Source of the DNA: Rubritepida sp.
GTDB lineage: Bacteria; Pseudomonadota; Alphaproteobacteria; Acetobacterales; Acetobacteraceae
NCBI GenBank assembly: GCA_007129145.1
Contig: SKWC01000087.1
Span: 1-5,362, forward strand
Length of the DNA stretch: 5,362 nt
Reading direction: 5' to 3'
The notes under the pieces were generated by a model. That model did not search any database. It was not told where the DNA came from and saw only the letters and a list, made by a program, of their open reading frames with translations. Positions within the stretch are counted from its first letter, which is position 1; each line of letters opens with the position of its first letter. Below are positions 1 through 5,362 of this stretch, piece by piece. The position numbers and the translations under genes were made by a program.

Positions 1-1653
1 CAGCGCTCCGGCCAGCGAGACGATCGCGGTGGCACGCCCCAGCCGTCCCGTGCCCCGTGCGCTGGCCTGCGCCGCGCCATAGGCCCAGCCGGCGAGCCCC
101 ACCAGCACCCCGCCGCCCAGCACCAGCAGCACCCCGTCCGGCCCGGCCTGCTGCGCCAGCACCCAGACCAGCCAGGCCGCCGCGGCATACATGGGGAAGG
201 CCAGGAACTGCTTGAGCCGCTCCATCCAGGCGCCGGGCCGCGGCAGGGCGCGCGCGAGGCCGGGTGCCACCCCCAGCGCCGCATAGGGCAGCGCCATGCC
301 GAGCCCGAGTGCGGCGAAGACGCCCAGCACCGCGGCCGGCGGCAGCGTCAGCGCCGCGCCGATGGCGGTGGCCATGAAGGGGGCGGTGCAAGGGGTGGCG
401 ACCAGCACCGCCAGCACCCCGGTCCCGAAGCTGCCGGCATGCCCGCCCGCCAGCACCGGCCCGCGGATGTGGAACACGCCCGACAGGTTCAGCCCCACCG
501 CGAGCATCAGCCAGGCCATGCCCGCCACGAAGGCCGGCCAGGTGAACTGGAAGCCCCAGCCCGCCGCCGCCCCGGCCGCGCGCAGCCCCAGCATCAGCCC
601 CGCGATGGCCAGGAAGCTCACCAGCACGCCCAGCGTGTAGAACAGCGCCTCGGCCCGGATTGCGCCGCGCTCGGCGCCCGACAGCCGCGCCAGCGCCATG
701 GCCTTCATCGCCAGCACCGGGAAGACGCAGGGCATCAGGTTCAGGATCAGCCCGCCCAGCAGGGCGAAGGCCAGGATCTGCCACAGCGGCAGCCCCGGGG
801 AGGCGAGGGTGCTCGGCAGCGGGCCGCCGGGCAGGGCGCTCAGCGTGTAGCCGCTGCGCACCCCGGCCGCATCGGTCAGCACCAGCACCCCCTCCAGCCG
901 CTCGGGCCAGGGGCCGTCGGTGGCCGCGAGGCCCAGGCTGAAGCCGCTTTCCCGCCACGCCAGTGGCTGCGGTGCGGGGTTGGGGATCAGGTCCTGCGCA
1001 AAGGGGAAGAACTCGGCCCCGCGCAGCGCGGCCTGGGTGATCTCGGCTGCCTCCACGCTCAGCGCCGCGCGCGCGCCCTCGCGCGCGAAGCGTGCGGTGA
1101 AGGGGGCGGGGCGGGGCAGCGTGGATTGCGCCGCCAGGAAGGCCTGGAGGTTGGCCGGGCGCGGGCCGGCCTCGACCGGCAGGGTCAGGCTGAAGGCGCC
1201 ATCCTCGGGGATGCAGATGTCGGCGCAGACCAGCCAGGTGCCCTCGGCGCGCAATTGCACCGCCTCGCCGGGGCGCAGCGTGGCGGGGGCGGTCAGGGTG
1301 AAGGGCAGCGCGACCTCGCCGGTGTAGCCGAAATTCATCAGCGGGCCGAAGGGGATGCGCTGCGGCGTGGGGAAGTCGAACGGGCCGGCCTGCCAGCCCT
1401 CGGGCAGGTCGAACTCCAGCACCGGCGCGGCCCCGGCGTCGCCGGCGTTGCGCCAATAGGTGTGCCAGCCCTCGGCCATGCGGATGTGCAGCAGGCCGCG
1501 GAAGCTCTCGCCCGGCGCGATGGCGGCGCGATCGGTCAGCAGGGTGACGGTGGCGCGCGGCGAGACGACGGGATCCGACACGGCGGCGCGGGTCGGCAGG
1601 CTCAGCAGCAGGGCGCAGGCGAGGGCCCAGGCGAAGGCGATGGCACGGAACAT
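1..1653 (-). CDS. dsbD: DsbD/ScsB-family thiol:disulfide interchange protein (3' end outside window)
   Basis: The first 551 codons of an inner-membrane protein that passes electrons from cytoplasmic thioredoxin to periplasmic thiol proteins. Residues 1-24 look like a signal peptide (hydrophobic core, then PTRAA). A periplasmic domain of about 260 residues follows and contains a cysteine pair, C143 and C147, in WLVCADICIPED, typical of the DsbD alpha/ScsB N-terminal domain. From about residue 290 come hydrophobic segments of the DsbD membrane domain, with the two expected membrane cysteines: C309 in NLMPCVFPVL and C422 in ATPCTAPF. At least seven membrane spans are visible before the window ends. 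The C-terminal thioredoxin-like (gamma) domain of the family, if present, lies off the left edge. The start is ATG at 1653, chosen because it gives the signal peptide; the next in-frame Met is residue 59. No good Shine-Dalgarno precedes it, and a perfect 7-bp hairpin sits just upstream. The long N-terminal region resembles ScsB more than classical DsbD. Family confidence is high; the subtype is inferred. Confidence 0.93.
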   Translation of the reverse strand, partial: MFRAIAFAWALACALLLSLPTRAAVSDPVVSPRATVTLLTDRAAIAPGESFRGLLHIRMAEGWHTYWRNAGDAGAAPVLEFDLPEGWQAGPFDFPTPQRIPFGPLMNFGYTGEVALPFTLTAPATLRPGEAVQLRAEGTWLVCADICIPEDGAFSLTLPVEAGPRPANLQAFLAAQSTLPRPAPFTARFAREGARAALSVEAAEITQAALRGAEFFPFAQDLIPNPAPQPLAWRESGFSLGLAATDGPWPERLEGVLVLTDAAGVRSGYTLSALPGGPLPSTLASPGLPLWQILAFALLGGLILNLMPCVFPVLAMKAMALARLSGAERGAIRAEALFYTLGVLVSFLAIAGLMLGLRAAGAAAGWGFQFTWPAFVAGMAWLMLAVGLNLSGVFHIRGPVLAGGHAGSFGTGVLAVLVATPCTAPFMATAIGAALTLPPAAVLGVFAALGLGMALPYAALGVAPGLARALPRPGAWMERLKQFLAFPMYAAAAWLVWVLAQQAGPDGVLLVLGGGVLVGLAGWAYGAAQASARGTGRLGRATAIVSLAGAL

Positions 1654-1663
1654 GCCCGATAGA

Positions 1664-1679
1664 AGGCCCTGAAGGGCCT
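1664..1679 (-). promoter_or_regulatory. 7-bp inverted repeat in the small ORF-dsbD gap
   Basis: AGGCCCT at 1664-1670 and AGGGCCT at 1673-1679 are exact reverse complements separated by two bases. In the minus-strand transcript the hairpin would lie 10 nt before the dsbD ATG, in the place where a ribosome-binding site is expected. No T-run follows, so a terminator is unlikely. It could hold the dsbD start region closed and make its translation depend on ribosomes finishing the upstream ORF, or it may be chance in GC-rich DNA. Confidence 0.3.
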
Positions 1680-1691
1680 CGGGGGCAAGGG

Positions 1692-1880
1692 CTAGCGTTG
1701 ATCCATCCGCCCGGGGGGCGCGTCATGCCAGGTGGCCAGCAGGGTCTCCCAGTCGCCCAGCGTGTGCGGATGCGCCTGCACACCGGCGAGGCCGGACAGG
1801 GGCGGGGGCCAGGGCGGGAAGGCGCCCAGCAGGGCCGCGCCCAGCGCGGCGACGGCGATCATGGGAAAGAGACGCAGCAT
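1692..1880 (-). CDS. Small hydrophobic protein of unknown function, 62 aa
   Basis: I do not recognise this protein. Support comes from a strong Shine-Dalgarno (AGGAGG, minus strand, 9 nt before the ATG), a plausible N-terminal membrane or export segment (residues 4-20, rich in Ala, Leu and Gly, after MLRLF), and a position 38 nt upstream of dsbD on the same strand. After the hydrophobic part come a proline cluster PPWPPP (22-27) and a polar tail with three Trp in all (W24, W44, W51), four His (37, 39, 52 and none earlier besides these three in the tail counted as H37, H39, H52) and no Cys. VQA at 34-36 could be a signal peptidase site releasing a 26-residue peptide, but the distance from the hydrophobic core is long, so a single-pass anchor with a short periplasmic tail is more likely. 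Its position suggests co-transcription with dsbD; absence of Cys argues against a direct role in disulfide exchange. An overlapping 91-codon frame is Arg-rich and looks like a shadow. Confidence 0.55.
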   Translation of the reverse strand: MLRLFPMIAVAALGAALLGAFPPWPPPLSGLAGVQAHPHTLGDWETLLATWHDAPPGRMDQR

Positions 1881-1889
1881 GGAACGGCC

Positions 1890-1895
1890 CCTCCT
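1890..1895 (-). promoter_or_regulatory. Shine-Dalgarno of the 62-aa small ORF
   Basis: CCTCCT on the plus strand reads AGGAGG on the minus strand, an exact match to the anti-16S consensus, 9 nt upstream of the ATG at 1880. It is the strongest ribosome-binding site in the window and the main reason to believe the small ORF and its start. Confidence 0.6.
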
Positions 1896-1947
1896 GGGCG
1901 ATGCGCCGGCGGCGCTGCCCGCGGCCGCCTCGGTTCCATGTCATGCG

Positions 1948-1982
1948 CCCGCGCCGGTGAATCCCTGGTGAAGCGGCGCGGG
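1948..1982. repeat. 9-bp inverted repeat enclosing two GGTGAA direct repeats
   Basis: CCCGCGCCG (1948-1956) and CGGCGCGGG (1974-1982) are perfect reverse complements around a 17-nt centre. Two copies of GGTGAA (1956-1961 and 1967-1972) sit inside with an 11-bp period, about one helical turn. The structure lies 68 nt upstream of the small ORF and in the 3' flank of hppA. It could be an operator for the small ORF-dsbD transcript, or a stem-loop ending or stabilising the hppA message. No T-run follows on either strand, so a standard intrinsic terminator is not supported. Confidence 0.35.
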
Positions 1983-2022
1983 GAAACGGGAGGCGCATGG
2001 CGGCGCCCCCCGGAAAGCGGCC

Positions 2023-4143
<2,121 letters not shown>

Positions 4144-4150
4144 TCTCTCT

Positions 4151-4156
4151 TCCCCC
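4151..4156 (-). promoter_or_regulatory. Shine-Dalgarno supporting the GTG start of hppA
   Basis: GGGGGA on the minus strand lies 7 nt before the GTG at 4143, inside a 13-nt all-purine run. It is only a partial match to AGGAGG, but it is correctly placed. It supports the GTG start, which also keeps the first transmembrane helix intact; the next Met (residue 28) would delete it. Confidence 0.5.
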
Positions 4157-4173
4157 GTCTCGGTTCTTGTTGC

Positions 4174-4189
4174 CGCAGCATCCGCTGCG
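4174..4189 (-). promoter_or_regulatory. 6-bp hairpin in the hppA leader
   Basis: CGCAGC (4174-4179) and GCTGCG (4184-4189) form a perfect stem with a 4-nt loop (GGAT in the transcript). It would sit about 30 nt upstream of the hppA GTG, between the proposed promoter and the ribosome-binding site. It could stabilise the leader or be a protein site; there is no direct evidence. Confidence 0.25.
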
Positions 4190-4201
4190 CGGCCGGACTG
4201 A

Positions 4202-4231
4202 AGCCTAGGGCAGCCGCCATCCCGCTGTCCA
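4202..4231 (-). promoter_or_regulatory. Candidate sigma-70-type promoter of hppA
   Basis: On the minus strand TGGACA (4231-4226) matches five of six bases of TTGACA, and 18 nt later comes TAGGCT (4207-4202), a poor -10 with three of six matches. Transcription would start near 4195, leaving a leader of about 50 nt. The spacing and position are reasonable, but the -10 is weak. Confidence 0.35.
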
Positions 4232-4286
4232 CGCGCCCCCTCGCGCCGGGCCGGGTTTTGTGGTTCATGCGACGAAATTTTCAGCC

Positions 4287-4290
4287 GGAG
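4287..4290 (+). promoter_or_regulatory. Shine-Dalgarno of ppa
   Basis: GGAG lies 10 nt before the ATG at 4301. This is at the long end of normal spacing, but it fixes this ATG as the start. The N-terminus it gives aligns with family I pyrophosphatases with an offset of one residue from the E. coli enzyme. Confidence 0.55.
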
Positions 4291-4300
4291 ACCGCAGCCC

Positions 4301-4834
4301 ATGCGCATCGACGCCATCCCCATCGGCATGAACCCGCCCGAGGACATCAATGTCATCGTCGAGGTCGGGGTGGGGGGCGAGCCCATCAAGTATGAGCTGG
4401 AAAAGGAGGCCGGCACGCTGTTCGTGGACCGCTTCCTGCACACGCCGATGCGCTACCCGGGCAACTACGGCTTCGTGCCGCACACGCTGTGCGGCGATGG
4501 CGACCCGCTGGACGTGCTGGTGGCCAACACGCGGCCCATCGTGCCCGGCGCCGTCATCAACGTCCGCCCAGTCGGCGTGCTCAAGATGGAGGATGACGGC
4601 GGCATGGACGAGAAGATCCTGGCCGTGCCCTCGCCCAAGCTGACCAAGCGCTATGCGGGCGTGGTCAACTACACCGACCTGCCGCAGATCACGCTCGACC
4701 AGATCAGCCATTTCTTCCAGCACTACAAGGACCTGGAGCCGGGGAAGTGGGTCAAGCTGATCGGCTGGGGCGACGCCGAGGAAGCGAAGGACTACATCCG
4801 CCGCGCCATCGAGATGGGCCGCACGGCGGGCTGA
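4301..4834 (+). CDS. ppa: Soluble family I inorganic pyrophosphatase
   Basis: Cytoplasmic Mg2+-dependent enzyme that hydrolyses PPi to two phosphates and so pulls biosynthetic reactions forward. The 177 residues match the usual bacterial length of about 175. All active-site residues of the E. coli enzyme are present with an offset of one: E21, K30, E32, R44, Y52, Y56, then D66, D68 and D71 in the signature DGDPLDVLV, D98, D103, K105, Y142 and K143. Nothing is missing or truncated, so it should be active. It is divergent from hppA, which acts on the same substrate but conserves the energy; the cell thus has both routes side by side. A tRNA gene follows 54 nt after the stop on the same strand and might be read from the same transcript. 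The long antisense reading frame over this gene is a codon-bias shadow. Confidence 0.98.
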   Translation: MRIDAIPIGMNPPEDINVIVEVGVGGEPIKYELEKEAGTLFVDRFLHTPMRYPGNYGFVPHTLCGDGDPLDVLVANTRPIVPGAVINVRPVGVLKMEDDGGMDEKILAVPSPKLTKRYAGVVNYTDLPQITLDQISHFFQHYKDLEPGKWVKLIGWGDAEEAKDYIRRAIEMGRTAG

Positions 4835-4855
4835 CCCCCCGCGCTGGACGGCCCG

Positions 4856-4868
4856 GCCGCATGGCGGC
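4856..4868 (+). terminator. Possible weak terminator hairpin after ppa
   Basis: GCCGC (4856-4860) and GCGGC (4864-4868) can pair over a 3-nt loop, followed by ATGTTTCC. The stem is only 5 bp and the T-run only three, so if it acts at all it is inefficient and would let transcription continue into the tRNA gene. Confidence 0.25.
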
Positions 4869-4888
4869 ATGTTTCCTGCGGTTCCGGT

Positions 4889-4961
4889 GCGCCCGTAGCT
4901 CAATGGTCAGAGCGGGCCGCTCATAACGGCTTGGTTGCGGGTTCGAGTCCTGCCGGGCGCA
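4889..4961 (+). tRNA. tRNA with CAT anticodon, probably tRNA-Ile2 (lysidine type) or elongator tRNA-Met
   Basis: A full cloverleaf of 73 nt can be drawn by hand. The acceptor stem GCGCCCG (4889-4895) pairs with CGGGCGC (4954-4960), with discriminator A at 4961. The D stem is GCTC/GAGC (4898-4901, 4910-4913). The anticodon stem is GGCCG/CGGCT (4915-4919, 4927-4931) around the loop CTCATAA, with the anticodon CAT at 4922-4924. The T stem is GCGGG/CCTGC (4937-4941, 4949-4953) around TTCGAGT. CCA is not encoded. A G1-C72 pair and no GGG/CCC anticodon stem rule out the initiator. C-G pairs at positions 4-69, 5-68 and 6-67 are those TilS is known to favour in E. coli tRNA-Ile2, so C34 is probably changed to lysidine and the tRNA reads AUA as Ile. 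An annotation program may label it Met. Confidence 0.95.
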
Positions 4962-4963
4962 GA

Positions 4964-4975
4964 CCGGAATGCCGG
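4964..4975. terminator. Short hairpin between convergent tRNA and kdsD
   Basis: CCGG (4964-4967) and CCGG (4972-4975) can pair over AATG in the 21-nt gap between the tRNA 3' end and the stop codon of the oncoming kdsD. It is symmetric, so it could act on both strands, but a 4-bp stem without a T-run is very weak evidence. Confidence 0.15.
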
Positions 4976-4982
4976 CGTGGCG

Positions 4983-5362
4983 CTACACCACCCCGCTGCG
5001 CAGCAGATCGTGCAGGTGCAGTATGCCCACGGGCTTCCCCATGGGCTGCCCGGCCTCGGTGACGAAGACGCTGCTGATCCGCAACTCATTCATCTGGCGC
5101 AACAGCTCCGCGGCCAGCGTCTCCGGGCCCGCCACGCGCGGGTTGCGCGTCATCGCCGTATGGGCCGGCGAACCCATGTCGGAGCCCGCCTGGAAGGCGC
5201 GCCGCAGGTCGCCATCGGTGATCACGCCTGTCAGCCGCCCGGCCTTGTCCAGCACCCCGGTCACGCCGAAGCGGCGCGAGGTCATCTGGATGATGGCCTC
5301 CTGCAGGCTCGCGCCCTCCGCCACCAGGGGCAGTTCCTCGCCCTCATGCATCAGGTCGCGCG
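4983..5362 (-). CDS. kdsD: Arabinose-5-phosphate isomerase (KdsD/KpsF/GutQ), C-terminal CBS pair only
   Basis: The last 125 codons and TAG stop of a sugar-phosphate isomerase that makes D-arabinose 5-phosphate from D-ribulose 5-phosphate, the first step towards Kdo of lipopolysaccharide. The gene enters from the right edge; its catalytic SIS domain is outside the window. The visible part opens with RDLMHEGEELPLV, the usual linker into the CBS pair. CBS1 ends in RFGVTGVLD and the strongly conserved GVITDGDLRRAF; CBS2 covers NPRVAGPETLAAELLRQMNE and ends GILHLHDLLRSGVV, the usual C-terminus of the family. The Met at 5351 is internal and not the start. The loop before GILHLHDLL holds a four-residue near-repeat (QPMG then KPVG) caused by a 12-bp tandem duplication. 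KdsD is favoured over GutQ because Kdo synthesis is the general role in this group; the paralogue cannot be told from this part alone. Confidence 0.92.
   Translation of the reverse strand, partial: RDLMHEGEELPLVAEGASLQEAIIQMTSRRFGVTGVLDKAGRLTGVITDGDLRRAFQAGSDMGSPAHTAMTRNPRVAGPETLAAELLRQMNELRISSVFVTEAGQPMGKPVGILHLHDLLRSGVV
5024..5047. repeat. 12-bp imperfect tandem duplication inside kdsD
   Basis: TGCCCACGGGCT (5024-5035) is followed at once by TCCCCATGGGCT (5036-5047), nine of twelve bases being equal. It keeps the reading frame and adds four residues to the loop of the second CBS motif. Confidence 0.5.

Larger units (their letters stand above)
4144..4300. promoter_or_regulatory. Divergent hppA-ppa intergenic region
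   Basis: This 157-nt spacer must hold the promoters for hppA (leftward) and ppa (rightward), unless transcription enters from elsewhere. The best leftward candidate is described separately. For ppa, TTTTGTGG (4256-4263) followed by an AT-rich pocket ACGAAATTTTC (4272-4282) is the only region of low GC, but I could not fit a convincing -35/-10 pair with normal spacing. No recognisable riboswitch or long operator was seen. Confidence 0.5.

Noticed and set aside
1615..1653. Lipoprotein signal in the DsbD-like protein (Cys13)
   Set aside because: ALAC lacks the usual Leu at -3, Cys13 lies in the middle of the hydrophobic core, and the family has ordinary signal peptides.
439..1662. 407-codon plus-strand frame opposite dsbD
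   Set aside because: Low-complexity Arg/Gly/Gln-rich translation antisense to a clear DsbD frame; typical of GC-rich codon bias.
1723..1998. 91-codon minus-strand frame overlapping the small ORF
   Set aside because: Arg-rich with no hydrophobic signal and no good ribosome-binding site, unlike the 62-codon frame.
4144..4443. 100-codon N-terminal extension of hppA
   Set aside because: It overlaps the start of ppa on the opposite strand, has no family counterpart, and would put a non-membrane stretch before the first helix; GTG at 4143 fits the family length.
4265..4903. 212-codon minus-strand frame opposite ppa
   Set aside because: Antisense shadow of a fully conserved pyrophosphatase; it also extends into the tRNA gene.
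4889..4961. Initiator tRNA-fMet
   Set aside because: It has G1-C72 instead of a mismatch and lacks the three G-C pairs at the base of the anticodon stem.
4889..5362. tRNA as an integration site for a mobile element
   Set aside because: The flanks are a core gene on each side, with no integrase, direct repeat of the tRNA end or change of composition visible.

Overview
The window is a GC-rich chromosomal segment (by eye close to 70% G+C) holding ordinary, well-conserved bacterial genes. A K+-independent-type membrane pyrophosphatase, a Kdo-pathway KdsD and the very GC-rich codon use together suggest an alphaproteobacterium, most likely Rhodospirillales/Acetobacteraceae. That placement is inference from gene families and composition, not from a marker gene. 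No mobile element, CRISPR array, integrase or replication origin is visible.

Layout, left to right. Positions 1-1653 (minus) hold the N-terminal 551 codons of a DsbD/ScsB-type thiol-disulfide transporter whose 3' end lies outside the window. At 1692-1880 (minus), 38 nt upstream of it, is a 62-codon reading frame with a near-perfect Shine-Dalgarno, probably a small membrane or exported protein in the same operon. The 142-nt gap 1881-2022 carries a 9-bp inverted repeat enclosing two GGTGAA direct repeats. Positions 2023-4143 (minus) are a complete hppA, the membrane-bound proton-pumping pyrophosphatase, starting with GTG. A 157-nt divergent spacer (4144-4300) separates it from ppa (4301-4834, plus), the soluble family I inorganic pyrophosphatase. 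A tRNA gene with a CAT anticodon follows at 4889-4961 (plus). Positions 4983-5362 (minus) are the C-terminal CBS-pair part of a KdsD/KpsF arabinose-5-phosphate isomerase that runs off the right edge.

How the genes relate. The core is a divergent pair that handles the same metabolite: HppA captures PPi hydrolysis energy as a proton gradient, while Ppa hydrolyses PPi in the cytoplasm and releases the energy as heat. Sharing one short spacer suggests linked or opposite control. DsbD/ScsB carries cytoplasmic reducing power to periplasmic thiols, and KdsD feeds lipopolysaccharide Kdo synthesis; neither is obviously linked to pyrophosphate. I found no clear novel multi-gene system. The least explained items are the small ORF before dsbD, the repeat structure in front of it, and the identity of the CAT tRNA, which looks more like the lysidine-type tRNA-Ile2 than tRNA-Met.
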